Assembly (NCBI GenBank): GCA_036841525.1
Contig: DAITVZ010000027.1
Span: 1 to 59,099, forward strand
DNA length: 59,099 nucleotides
Direction of reading: 5' to 3'
From: JAAYEA01 sp012689325
Lineage (GTDB): Bacteria > Chloroflexota > Anaerolineae > JAAYEA01
Shown piece by piece: positions 17,613 through 26,797 of the stretch (the stretch's first letter is position 1; each line of letters opens with the position of its first letter). A model generated the notes under the pieces. The model made no database searches. It worked only from the letters and a program-made list of their open reading frames with translations, and had not been told where the DNA came from. Made by a program: the position numbers and the translations under genes.

Positions 17613-19475
17613 GTGAAGCGCAGGCCGGCCCGCCGGACCACCGCGAGGTCCGGGGCGACGCTCTGGGCCGTGGCCGCCATCACCTTGGCAGCGCTGGCGG
17701 CCCGCCTCTATACGCTGGACGTGCCGGTGCTGCGTTGGGATGAGGGCTGGAGCCTGGCACATGCCAGCCTGCCCTGGAACGAGCTGTGGCAGGTGGCCAC
17801 GGAGGAGTGGCATCCGCCGCTCTACGTGGCCCTGCTCAAGCTCTGGCTGGTCACGGGCAAGACGGTTTTCGGCATCCGCTACCTCTCGGCCCTCTTGGGC
17901 GCGCTGGCCGTCCCGCTGAGCTATGCGGTCGGGCGGGCCTGGTCTGGCCGCAGAAGGGCCGGAGCGCTGGCGGCAGGGTTGGCCGCCTTTTGGCCGCTCC
18001 TGGTCTATTACGGCCAGGTGACGCGCATGTACGCCTTGGCCGTGCTCCCCGTGTTGCTGGCCGCCTGGTTCGCCCTGCGACTGCGCCGCCAGCCCCGCGC
18101 CCTCTGGGGCCTGCTCCTCAGCTCGCTGGTCGCCCTCTACACCTTTTACTACTCCCTGTGGGCCCTCTTGGGCATCTGGCTCTATGCCGCGCTCGTGATC
18201 GGCCCGCGGCGGTGGCCGCGGCTGCTCGCGGCGGGGCTGGCGCTGGGGGCAGGCTTTGCTCCGTGGCTCTGGGCGGCGCGCGGGAGCCTGGCCTACCGCT
18301 TCGCTAACAGTGGCGAGCTCGGCTGGGAGATGGTCCGCGGCGCGCTGGACTACGTTCGGCCGACGCTGGTGGGGCTCGCCTTCGCCTATGGGCGGGAGCG
18401 GTTGGTGGCGGGGGCGCTGGGGGGTGTCTTGTTAGCCGGCCTCGTCCTGCGGCCGCCGCGCCGGGGCGAATGGGCCAAGCTGGCCTTGCCGCTGGCCGTG
18501 GTCGGAATCAGCGTGGCGGGGATCGCCCTGGGGGCGCAGTCGTCGCGTTGGTTCGCCGCGCGGCACATCGTCCCCGCCAGCGCCTTCCTCTGCCTGCTGC
18601 TGGGCTGGGCGCTGGACCGGGCCACCCGGCGCTGGCCGGCCCGGCTGGTCGTCTTTCTGGCGGCGCTGGCCTTCGCCTATTGGCCCATTAGCGCCGACAT
18701 GGTGTACCAAAAGATGCTGGAGGTGGTGGACCCCTTCGATCCCGCCGCCGAGCATCGCTACCTGAGCGGGCGCGCCGCGCCGGGCGACCTGGTCTACTTT
18801 AACATGCTCGCCAAGGCGGGGTGGTACGAGAACCTGCGCGGCCCCGGCGACCCGGCCTGGTCCTATGCCATGCGCTGGGACCCCATCATCGAGCCGATGG
18901 ACCAGATCGCCGCGCGGATCACCGCCAGCGCTGAGCAACACAACCGGCTCTGGTTCGTCCTCTATCACGGCACGCTGGGGTCCAACGCCGACCTGAAGGA
19001 CTGGCTGGACGCTCACCTCTACCCGGCCTGGGGCGAATGGCAGGGGGAGAACCTCTACCTGGCCTATGGCGCGCCTGCCGCGGCGGGCTGGGCCGCCCGC
19101 GAGGGGGAGGCTTTCTTCAGCAACGGCCTCTGCCTGGCGGCGGCGGCATGGACCGTCCAGGCGCAAGGCGACCTCTGCGCGGCGTCGCTGACCTGGGCGA
19201 CCCAATCGCGGCTACAGCGCGACTACAAGGTGACGGTGCAAGCGCTGGACGAGGCGGGTCGGCTGGTGGCGCAGCACGACGACCTCCCCGGCGGGCCGAC
19301 CAGCCGCTGGGAGCCCGGCCAGAAGGTGGCCGACCGGCACGCCCTTTTCCTCCCCGCCGACTCCCCCGCGCGGCTCCGGCTGGTGGTCGGAATGTACGAT
19401 CCGGACACTGGCGAGCGGCTGCGAACCCCCGACGGCGCGGACGCGCTGGAGCTGGGTGTGTGCGCGTCGCCTTAG
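17613..19475 (+). CDS. GT39/PMT-like integral membrane glycosyltransferase
   Basis: 620 residues. About 10-12 transmembrane helices occupy residues 15-370, followed by a ~240-residue extracytoplasmic domain. The first loop carries RWDEGWS (Asp43-Glu44), the acidic motif of the GT-C/GT39 (PMT, ArnT) superfamily. RYLSALLGALAVPLSYAVGR is also typical. These enzymes transfer sugars from polyprenyl-phosphate donors to proteins or lipids outside the membrane. GTG 17613 begins one base after the stop of the stalk-protein gene, so the two are translationally linked. The stalk protein is a plausible acceptor. Exact donor and acceptor are unknown. Confidence 0.85.
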   Translation: MKRRPARRTTARSGATLWAVAAITLAALAARLYTLDVPVLRWDEGWSLAHASLPWNELWQVATEEWHPPLYVALLKLWLVTGKTVFGIRYLSALLGALAVPLSYAVGRAWSGRRRAGALAAGLAAFWPLLVYYGQVTRMYALAVLPVLLAAWFALRLRRQPRALWGLLLSSLVALYTFYYSLWALLGIWLYAALVIGPRRWPRLLAAGLALGAGFAPWLWAARGSLAYRFANSGELGWEMVRGALDYVRPTLVGLAFAYGRERLVAGALGGVLLAGLVLRPPRRGEWAKLALPLAVVGISVAGIALGAQSSRWFAARHIVPASAFLCLLLGWALDRATRRWPARLVVFLAALAFAYWPISADMVYQKMLEVVDPFDPAAEHRYLSGRAAPGDLVYFNMLAKAGWYENLRGPGDPAWSYAMRWDPIIEPMDQIAARITASAEQHNRLWFVLYHGTLGSNADLKDWLDAHLYPAWGEWQGENLYLAYGAPAAAGWAAREGEAFFSNGLCLAAAAWTVQAQGDLCAASLTWATQSRLQRDYKVTVQALDEAGRLVAQHDDLPGGPTSRWEPGQKVADRHALFLPADSPARLRLVVGMYDPDTGERLRTPDGADALELGVCASP

Positions 19476-19489
19476 GCGGCGCGCGGCAG

Positions 19490-19518
19490 TTGCGTTCCTG
19501 CCAAGATCGTGATATCCT
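19490..19518 (+). promoter_or_regulatory. possible promoter of the beta-helix gene
   Basis: TTGCGT (19490-19495), 17-bp spacer, TATCCT (19513-19518), 38 bp before ATG 19556. Confidence 0.4.
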
Positions 19519-19555
19519 GTGAAGAGACCGAGTGCGTTGCGGAAAGGAGAGCTCT

Positions 19556-21283
19556 ATGGTTCTCTATCCGGTCTTGCCTCTCGCGCGTCGGCTATCCAGG
19601 TGGTTGCTCCTCATCTGCGCCCTGCTGTTGGCGCTTTCCCCCTCCCCGGCCCAAGCCGCCGGAAGCTATCCCTACTATGGCATCGGGAACCCCAGCCTCA
19701 TCGAAGTCTATGTGTCGCCGACCGGGAACGACGGCGCCAGCGGGTCCAGCCGCTCCGCCCCGCTGCGCACCATCGGCGCCGCCTGGGAGCGCATCCCGAC
19801 CGGGCCGCTCACCGGCTCGGGCTACCGCATCAACCTGCTGCCCGGCGTCTATCCCTGCGAAGGCGACTGCCTCAACTATTTCGCCGACCGGGCCGGGACC
19901 TGGAACTGCCCCATCATCCTGCGCGCCGCCGATGGTCCCGGCACGGTCACGCTGCTGGGCGGCCTCAACCTCAACAACGTCAGCTACCTCTACCTGATGG
20001 ACCTCAAGCTCTGGGCAGGCCAGGAAGCGGGCGCGGCCTTTGGCAACAATGTGTTGCATATCGAAGGGGGCGACCACATCTTGCTCCGGCGGCTGACCCT
20101 GCGGGGGCCGCTGAGCTGCCTCGATGATAGCTGCAACGACATGCAGGAGGTGCTCAAGGTCAACCAGTCGCGCCACGTGTACGTGGAGCAGAGCGACCTG
20201 GCCGGCACCTACCAGAGCGTCCTCGATTTCTTTTCCGTCCAGCATGGGCATCTCCTGGACAACCAGATCCACCATGGTGGGGGGCGCTGCGCCTACCTCA
20301 AGGGCGGCTCGGCCTATTTCCTGGTGGCGGGAAATGAGCTCGATCACTGCGGCGAAGCGGGCTTCCAGGCCGGAGAGGGCTCGAACCTGGCTTTCATGCG
20401 CCCGCCATGGCTGCACTATGAGGCCTATGACATCAAGGTGGTCAACAACGTCGTTCACGATATCTATGGCGCGGGGCTGAGCGTTTCCGGGGGCTATAAC
20501 ATCCTGATGGCCTACAACACCCTCTATCGCGTCGGGCTGGACGACCCCGGCGGGCGCAACTGGTCGCTGGCGCAATGCGTGCACGGCTGGCGCGGCTGCG
20601 TGCCTGCCGACGAGTACGGCGGCGACGACGGCACCCGGGCTCGCTGCGCCTCGCTGCTGAACCAGGGAGGGTGGGGAACCTCCGCCCTGGGCGATGACAA
20701 CGGGGGCGACTGGATCCCCAATCGCAACATCTATATCTATAACAATGTCTTTTTCAACCCGGCGGGAACCGGGACGCATTATGTCCAGTTCGTCGTCAAC
20801 GGCTCCATCACCCCGCCCGCGCAGGCGCGCAACCTGCCCAGCCCCAGCCGCACCGATGATAACCTGGTGATCCGGGGGAATGTGATCTGGAACCGGACGC
20901 TGGAAGGCAGCGAATTGGTGGGCGACAACAACGGTTCGGGCAACATCGGCTGCCTCGCCAGCAACCCCGCCTGCAATCCGACGCAGTTGCGCGCGCAGAA
21001 CCGGATCAATACCCTCCAGCCGCAGTTGCGCGACCCCGCGCACGGCGATTTCCGGCCGACGGCGGGCGGCAATCTGTTCGCCGTTGCCGCCGTCTCGATT
21101 CCCGCTTTCACCTGGAGCGATGCCCCCACGCCGCCGCCGGTTCCCGCGGGCGCGCTGGGCAACGCCGTGCTGCGCGATCGCGACGGCGCGCCGCGGAGCG
21201 CTGGCGGGCCTCCGGGAGCCTACGGCGGGGCCGCGGTGCGGATTTCCAGCTTGCCGCTGGTCCTGAAGAACCGGGCGAGATAG
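19556..21283 (+). CDS. secreted right-handed parallel beta-helix protein
   Basis: 575 residues. A signal peptide (residues 1-37, cleavage near AQA-AG) leads into EVYVSPTGNDGASGSS, the common entry of secreted beta-helix (polysaccharide-lyase-like) proteins. Repeated short strands with Asn/Gly turns follow (LRRLTL, VEQSDL, LDNQIHHG, VAGNELDHCGEAGF, VVNNVVHDI, MAYNTLYRVG), then a Pro-rich end. The fold suggests polysaccharide binding or cleavage at the cell surface. No catalytic triad could be assigned, so lyase activity is not claimed. Strong ribosome site AAAGGAGA at 19543-19550. Confidence 0.82.
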   Translation: MVLYPVLPLARRLSRWLLLICALLLALSPSPAQAAGSYPYYGIGNPSLIEVYVSPTGNDGASGSSRSAPLRTIGAAWERIPTGPLTGSGYRINLLPGVYPCEGDCLNYFADRAGTWNCPIILRAADGPGTVTLLGGLNLNNVSYLYLMDLKLWAGQEAGAAFGNNVLHIEGGDHILLRRLTLRGPLSCLDDSCNDMQEVLKVNQSRHVYVEQSDLAGTYQSVLDFFSVQHGHLLDNQIHHGGGRCAYLKGGSAYFLVAGNELDHCGEAGFQAGEGSNLAFMRPPWLHYEAYDIKVVNNVVHDIYGAGLSVSGGYNILMAYNTLYRVGLDDPGGRNWSLAQCVHGWRGCVPADEYGGDDGTRARCASLLNQGGWGTSALGDDNGGDWIPNRNIYIYNNVFFNPAGTGTHYVQFVVNGSITPPAQARNLPSPSRTDDNLVIRGNVIWNRTLEGSELVGDNNGSGNIGCLASNPACNPTQLRAQNRINTLQPQLRDPAHGDFRPTAGGNLFAVAAVSIPAFTWSDAPTPPPVPAGALGNAVLRDRDGAPRSAGGPPGAYGGAAVRISSLPLVLKNRAR

Positions 21284-21324
21284 CCTGCCTCGCGAGAGCG
21301 CCGCGCATCCTCCCTGTGGGCGAG

Positions 21325-21366
21325 CAAGAAACCGCCGAGGTCTCGGGAGGCCTCGGCGGTTCTTGG
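21325..21366. terminator. bidirectional terminator
   Basis: ACCGCCGAGG (21331-21340) / CCTCGGCGGT (21351-21360), extended by CAAGAA/TTCTTG with one bulge. It sits between convergent genes. Confidence 0.75.
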
Positions 21367-21385
21367 TATTGGACGATCTCGGCGG

Positions 21386-22975
21386 CTACTTGGCGCGGGC
21401 GGCGCTCACGACCTCGCGCACGGCGTCGATGACCAGTTGCGGCTCGTCGAACTGGATAAAGTGGCCGCTCTTGTTGGCCAGCACCTGCTTGGCCTGCGGC
21501 ATCAGCTTGAGCCAATCGGCGTGCAACTCAAGCCAGACCGTGCGCCCGAGCTTTTCCACCTTGGGAGCTGTCTCTGGGATGGGACCATTCTGCACCAGCG
21601 AAACGACCGGCACGTTCGTCGGGAAGCCGACGTTGCGCATCATCGCCTCGTTCTGGCCCCAGACCCCGAACTCGAGCTGGATGCCCTTGGGCGTGGTGGC
21701 GATGAAGGCGGCGGTCTCGGCGTCACTCTGCGCCACCTCCTCAGGCGTTAGCAGGGCATTGACCCTGGCGTTCATCTCTTCGTGGCTGCCATCCACAAAG
21801 ACCAGTCCAGCAACCTCGTCCGGCCAGAGGGCAGCGAACAGGCGGATGGTCATGCCGCCCATGGAGTGGCCGACCAGGACATAGGGCGGGGCGATCTTGG
21901 CCTTGACCAGCATGGCGTGCAGCTCCTCGGCGACCTGGCCCACGTTACGCGGCTCGGGGCCGGGGTCGGAGAGGCCCAGATAGGCACGGTCGTACATCAC
22001 GGTGCGCCCCATCTTGATGATCTCGGGAGAGACGGCGGCCCAGGTCTCGTAGGGCTGGCCCAGCCCTGCCTCCAGCACGATGGTGGGGCCGCCCTGGCCA
22101 GCGATCACAGCGTGCAGCTTGCGCCCGCCGATGTCCACCCAGTGTCCCTGGCGCAGGGTGTAGCCGACCTCCATCCCCTCGATATAGTTATAAACCTGCA
22201 CCACATAGCGCCCGGCCTGATTCGAGCTAAAGGCTGCCGCGCGCTCGCCAGCGTTCTCGGTGGGCTGACCGACCGCCACCAGCGCGCCTGAGGGGCTATA
22301 GATGTTCATGCCCACCGCGTCCCCGATGGAGGGATCCGCCGGCCAGTAGGTCAGCTTGACCGTGGTGTCAAAGCCATCCCCCGTATAGTCCACCGCGTGC
22401 AAGCTGATCCCGCCGCCGGCGTTGCCCACCAGCGCCCCCGAGACCGTCCCCGGGAAGGGAGCGGGGCCGCTCGTCTCGACCGCAGCGGCAGGGGCAGCCG
22501 GGGCGACGGCAGGCACCGCCGGGGCGGCAGAAGCGGCCGGAGCCGCCGCGATCCCCCTGGCGGTCAGACCGTAGGAGACGTTGACGGTCTCGTTATAGTT
22601 GTACACCTGCACCGTGAGCGCACCCGGGTCGGCGGCGGCATAGCTGAACTCGAGCTGGGGCAGCCCATCGGCATTGGGCTCGCCTTTGCCCTGGAAGCCA
22701 TCCGTGCCATAGACGCTAAAGCCGAACGCCGTGGCGACGAGGGCATCGCCGGGCCTGAACCAGAGTTCGACCTCTAACTTGGCGTCGCCTCCCGGATAGG
22801 CGATGTCATAGAGGGCAAACGCCCCGCCCGGATCGCCCTGCAAGGTGCCGCGCACCTCCCTCTCGTTGGCAAGCTGGACCGATTGTGCGCCCGCAGCCGC
22901 GCCGGTCAGGCTGCCGGCCAGCAAGGCCAGGATCGCCAACACCAGAAAGCTCTTCCGAACCAGTGCCCCGTACAT
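21386..22975 (-). CDS. secreted alpha/beta hydrolase with two N-terminal PPC-like domains
   Basis: 529 residues. Signal peptide residues 1-30. Two related beta-sandwich domains (~35-145 and ~180-285) each end in VQVYNY...GYTLR/YGLTA, like bacterial pre-peptidase C-terminal domains, and are joined by an Ala/Pro-rich linker. The C-terminal half is an alpha/beta hydrolase starting WVDIGGRKLHAVIAGQGGPTIVLEAG, with nucleophile Ser371 in GHSMGG, acid Asp in LVFVDGSHEEM and His in SGHFIQFDEPQ. Likely an extracytoplasmic esterase or peptidase-like hydrolase; substrate unknown. Start ATG 22975 with AGGAGGT upstream. Confidence 0.85.
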   Translation of the reverse strand: MYGALVRKSFLVLAILALLAGSLTGAAAGAQSVQLANEREVRGTLQGDPGGAFALYDIAYPGGDAKLEVELWFRPGDALVATAFGFSVYGTDGFQGKGEPNADGLPQLEFSYAAADPGALTVQVYNYNETVNVSYGLTARGIAAAPAASAAPAVPAVAPAAPAAAVETSGPAPFPGTVSGALVGNAGGGISLHAVDYTGDGFDTTVKLTYWPADPSIGDAVGMNIYSPSGALVAVGQPTENAGERAAAFSSNQAGRYVVQVYNYIEGMEVGYTLRQGHWVDIGGRKLHAVIAGQGGPTIVLEAGLGQPYETWAAVSPEIIKMGRTVMYDRAYLGLSDPGPEPRNVGQVAEELHAMLVKAKIAPPYVLVGHSMGGMTIRLFAALWPDEVAGLVFVDGSHEEMNARVNALLTPEEVAQSDAETAAFIATTPKGIQLEFGVWGQNEAMMRNVGFPTNVPVVSLVQNGPIPETAPKVEKLGRTVWLELHADWLKLMPQAKQVLANKSGHFIQFDEPQLVIDAVREVVSAARAK

Positions 22976-23461
22976 GGTAACCTCCTGAGCGCCTTCATGG
23001 CGCCGCTAGCCCCCATAGACCAGGGGGCAGTTCCTCAGGGCCCCCGCGGATAGGCCGCACCACTGCACCGTCCCCCCCACCGATCCGAGCGAGGCGCCCT
23101 GCCCCTAGTGTCCATTCTATGCAGCGAGCGTAGCAGAATCGCAAGGAAAACGTAAACTGGAGGCCAGTTTCGGCCCAGAGCGGACTGGCCGGGTCGATTG
23201 GTGCGCGGTTCAGCGAGGGCACGTAGCGCGATAAGGCGTCTCATCGCCCACGTAGCGCGCCCACTCCTCCACGGTCAGCTCGCGCGTCGCGCGGGCGCAA
23301 GCCGGCGCCACTATAGCGACCCCGCGCACAGAGAACGCACCATGTGCGCAGTGGGCGAAAATGCGGTATAATAGGGCTGAGCACATCTCCCATCACACCC
23401 CTTCGCGAGGCGACGAACTGGCGGTTCCCACGACGCGGGCCAGGCCCGGAGGAGGAGACCG
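22976..23461. other. 486-bp divergent intergenic region
   Basis: It separates the hydrolase and the BTAD regulator. A TATAAT at 23367-23372 with a poor -35 probably serves the regulator. On the minus strand TTGCGA-19 bp-TAGAAT (ATTCTA at 23114-23119) could serve the hydrolase. A short open stretch on the minus strand at ~23220-23320 ending in a stop shows no convincing family resemblance. No RNA gene was seen. Confidence 0.4.
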
Positions 23462-26400
23462 ATGGCGCGGCTGCGGTTGGCCCTGTTGGGGCCATTCCAG
23501 GCTTTTCTGGACGAGGCCCTCGTGACGGACCTCGCCTCGGACAAGGTGCGGGCGCTCCTGGCCTATCTGGCCGTGGAATCCGACCGCGCCCATTCCCGCG
23601 ACGCGCTGGCGGCGCTGCTGTGGCCGGATGCTCCCGACGCCGCGGCGCGGGCCAACCTCCGCAATTCCCTCTCTAACCTCCGCGCGGCCATCGCGGACCA
23701 AGCCGCCGAGCCCCCCTTCCTGCTGATCGATCGTGATTCGCTCCAGTTCAACCGCGCCAGCGACCACGAGCTGGACGTAGCGTCGTTCTGGCGCGCCTCC
23801 GAGGGAGTCTCTCTGCCCGAGTTGGAGGAAGCGCTGGCGCTGTACCGGGGCGACCTGCTGGAGGGGCTGGGGGTGCGGGATAGCCCGGCCTTTGAGGATT
23901 GGCTGATCTTGGCGCGCGAGCGGCTGCGCGAACGGCTGCTGCGGGCGCTGGGGCGAGCGGCGGCGCTGCACGAGCAGGCCGGCGACCTGGAGCTGGCCAC
24001 GGAGCGGGCGCGGCGCTGGGCTGAGCTGGCCCCGTTGGACGAGGAGGCGCAGCGCGCGCTGATGCGGCTGCTGGCGCGGAACGGGCAGCGAGCGGCGGCG
24101 CTGGCGCAATACGAGGCCTGCCGCCAGGCGCTGCGGGACGAGTTGGGCGTGGAGCCGGAGGAGGCCACCGCGGCGCTGGCAGAGCGGATTCGCCGCGGCG
24201 AGCTGCTCGCGCCGCGACGCCCGCAGAACCTGCCGATCTCGCTCTTTCCCTTCGTGGGACGCGCGGACGAGCTGGCCCGACTGGCGGCCTGCCTGCGCGA
24301 TCCTGGCTGCCGGCTGCTCACGGTGGTGGGGCCGGGCGGCGTGGGCAAGACGCGGCTGGCCGCCGAGGCAGCCCAGGCCCTGAGCGACGCCTTCGAGGAA
24401 GGGGTCTGTTTCGCCCCGCTGGCATCGGTGGCCGCGGCGGAGGGGCTGGCCCCCGCCATCGGGCAGGCGCTGGGGCTGGCCTTCTACCCCGGCGCCGGGG
24501 TGCCGCCCAAGGAGCAATTGTTGGGTTACCTGCGCGAAAGGCAGCTGCTGCTGGTGCTGGATAGTTGCGAGCACCTGCCGGAGAGCGCGGCGCTGGCCGC
24601 CGAGATTCTCGCGGCGGCGCCGGGAGTCAAGGTGCTGGCAACCTCGCGGGCGCGGCTTAATGTGGCCGGGGAGCAACTCCTCCCACTGGCGGGGCTGCCG
24701 TGCGAGCCTGTCGCCTCGACGGAATGCCCGGCGGGCGAGCTGTTTCAGGCCGCGGCGCAACGGGCGAGGCCCGGGTATGCGGTGAGCGCGGCGGACGCCC
24801 CGGCGGTGGCAGCGATCTGCCAGCGGGTGGAGGGGCTGCCGCTGGCGATCCTGCTGGCGGCGTCGTGGATGCCGGTGCTGGAGCCGGGCGAGATCGCCGC
24901 GCAACTGGAGCCGGACTCGGGGCGGGGCATCGACTTTCTCGCCGCCGATTGGCAGGGGGTGCCCGAGCGCGAGCGCAGCATGCGCGCGACGCTGGACGGC
25001 TCGTGGGAGCTGCTCTCGGAGCGGGAGCGAGGCATCCTCGCCGGGCTGGCCGTCTTTCGCGGCGGGTTCACGGCGGCGGCGGCGGAGGCGGTGACCGGCG
25101 CGACACTACGAGACCTGGCGCGGCTGGTGGACCACTCGCTGGTGCTGCGGCGGGCCTCGGGGCGCTACGACCTCCACGACCTGCTGCGCGAATACGCCGC
25201 GGTCAAGCTGGCGGCGGCGCCCGATGGCGGGGCGGGGGCGCGAGAGCGACATGCCGACCACTACCGGCGGGCGACGGCCGGCTGGGAGACCGAGATCACC
25301 CGCCTTGGGCGCGAGAAGCAGGCGCTGGCCGAGATGGAGGCCGAGTGGGCGAACGTCTGTCAGGCCTGGGGCTGGGCGGTCGAGGGCGCGCGCTGGAGGT
25401 GGCTGAACGCATTCGACAGGGCAGTCTCCGGCTATGCCTGGTACGGATCGCAGTACCAGGCCGTGCAGCCGCTCTTTGCCGCCGCGGAGGCGCGGCTGCG
25501 CGAGGCGCTGCGCGACCCAGCCACCGAGCGGGTGGCGGCCCTGCTGGCGCTGGGCAGGATCCGGTCAGGGCAGGGCTTTCTGGGCCTGGTCCCGGGCCAC
25601 CAAGCCCAGGTGGAGGCGCTGCGCGAGAGCCTGGCGCTGCTGGAGCAGGCGGAGCGGGCTGGGGAGCCCGTGTCCCTCTGGGAGCGGAGCAACACCCTGC
25701 GACGGCTGGGCGCCAGGTTGTTCAACGATGAGGAGGCCGAGGAGAGCGCCCGCTGCTGCGCCCAGGCCGCCGAGTTGGCCCGGGCCACCGGGGATGGCTA
25801 CCTCCTGGGGGGCGCGCTCCACGTGGGCGGCCGCGCGCTCATCACCCTGGGCCGCTTCGAGGAGGCGGAGCGCTGGCTGCGCGAGACGCTGGCGCTGCGG
25901 CTCCCGCTAGGCAGCGTCACCGCGCTCCTGGAGAACTATCAGAGCCTGGTCTGGGTGGCCGCCCAACAGGGGCGCTTCGGGGAGGCGGATCGCTGGATCG
26001 AGGAGGCGATCGCGCTGGCGCAACGCGACTCGCTGGAAACCCTCTCGCCGATGGCCCGGCGGGACCTGGCGGGCGCGGCCTATCTCCAGGGACGCTTCGA
26101 GCTCGCGGAGCGGCTCTGGGGAGACCAGGCCGCCTTCTTTCGCGAGCGAGGGCTTCGAGGGGTGCTGGCCGGGGTTCTGCTCTCGCTGGGGCTGGCCGGA
26201 CTGATGACAGGGCGCTACGCGGACGCGAGAACCCGCTTCGAGGAGGCGCTGCGGCTCGTCCAGGAGAGCGGCAATGGCGACCTGCTTCCCTCTTGCTGGT
26301 GCAACTTGGGCCTGCTGGCCCTGGGGGAGGGCGACGGGGCCCAAGCCGGGCGCTGGCTGGAGCGGTTGCGCGGAGAGCCCGATCCGCAGCATCTGGCCTG

Positions 26401-26749
26401 CTTCCTCCGCGCGCCGGTGGCCATCGCGGCGGGGCAGTGGGAGGAGGCGCGGCGCGCCGTCAGCGAGGCCCTGGCCCATCGCTCGCCCATGGAGGCGCTG
26501 CCGCTGGCGGCGCTGTATCTGGCGGCGCAGGGACAGGCGGAGCGCGCGGTCGAGCTATATGCCCTGGCGCGCACGAGCCCCTGCGTCGCCCGGTCGCGCT
26601 GGCACGAGGAGGTCTTCGGCCAGCGGATCGCCCAGGCCGCGGCGAACCTGCCGCCGGAGGCCATCCGCGCCGCGCAGGAGCGGGGTCGGGCCCGCGATTG
26701 GCTGGTGACGGTCGAGGAGTTGCGCGCCGAGCGGGCGGAAGGAGAGTGA
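23462..26749 (+). CDS. BTAD/SARP-type transcriptional regulator with NTPase and TPR domains
   Basis: 1095 residues. N-terminal OmpR-like winged helix (residues ~5-90; SDKVRALLAYLAVE, RDALAALLWPD, ARANLRNSLSNLR), then a bacterial transcriptional activator domain (~95-245; LYRGDLLEGL...LLARNGQRAAALAQYEACRQ). An NB-ARC/AAA-like NTPase follows, with P-loop VVGPGGVGKTRLAA (~residues 284-300) and Walker B LLLVLDSCEHLP. The remaining ~600 residues are TPR-like helical repeats. This is the AfsR-like architecture of large signal-responsive activators; target genes and ligand are unknown. Start ATG 23462 follows GGAGGAG. It is extremely GC-rich and convergent with ileS. Confidence 0.88.
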   Translation: MARLRLALLGPFQAFLDEALVTDLASDKVRALLAYLAVESDRAHSRDALAALLWPDAPDAAARANLRNSLSNLRAAIADQAAEPPFLLIDRDSLQFNRASDHELDVASFWRASEGVSLPELEEALALYRGDLLEGLGVRDSPAFEDWLILARERLRERLLRALGRAAALHEQAGDLELATERARRWAELAPLDEEAQRALMRLLARNGQRAAALAQYEACRQALRDELGVEPEEATAALAERIRRGELLAPRRPQNLPISLFPFVGRADELARLAACLRDPGCRLLTVVGPGGVGKTRLAAEAAQALSDAFEEGVCFAPLASVAAAEGLAPAIGQALGLAFYPGAGVPPKEQLLGYLRERQLLLVLDSCEHLPESAALAAEILAAAPGVKVLATSRARLNVAGEQLLPLAGLPCEPVASTECPAGELFQAAAQRARPGYAVSAADAPAVAAICQRVEGLPLAILLAASWMPVLEPGEIAAQLEPDSGRGIDFLAADWQGVPERERSMRATLDGSWELLSERERGILAGLAVFRGGFTAAAAEAVTGATLRDLARLVDHSLVLRRASGRYDLHDLLREYAAVKLAAAPDGGAGARERHADHYRRATAGWETEITRLGREKQALAEMEAEWANVCQAWGWAVEGARWRWLNAFDRAVSGYAWYGSQYQAVQPLFAAAEARLREALRDPATERVAALLALGRIRSGQGFLGLVPGHQAQVEALRESLALLEQAERAGEPVSLWERSNTLRRLGARLFNDEEAEESARCCAQAAELARATGDGYLLGGALHVGGRALITLGRFEEAERWLRETLALRLPLGSVTALLENYQSLVWVAAQQGRFGEADRWIEEAIALAQRDSLETLSPMARRDLAGAAYLQGRFELAERLWGDQAAFFRERGLRGVLAGVLLSLGLAGLMTGRYADARTRFEEALRLVQESGNGDLLPSCWCNLGLLALGEGDGAQAGRWLERLRGEPDPQHLACFLRAPVAIAAGQWEEARRAVSEALAHRSPMEALPLAALYLAAQGQAERAVELYALARTSPCVARSRWHEEVFGQRIAQAAANLPPEAIRAAQERGRARDWLVTVEELRAERAEGE

Positions 26750-26755
26750 AAAGCC

Positions 26756-26788
26756 AAGCCCCCGAGGTCTAGTGGACCTCGGGGGCTT
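26756..26788. terminator. bidirectional terminator between regulator and ileS
   Basis: Perfect 14-bp stem AAGCCCCCGAGGTC (26756-26769) / GACCTCGGGGGCTT (26775-26788), 5-nt loop, followed by TGTTCGTT. Member of the AGGTC-containing hairpin group. Confidence 0.8.
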
Positions 26789-26797
26789 GTTCGTTGA

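Noticed and set aside
23220..23320. Short minus-strand coding remnant in the hydrolase/BTAD spacer
   Set aside because: About 33 codons with only vague resemblance to known N-termini; no ribosome site and no supporting homology visible.
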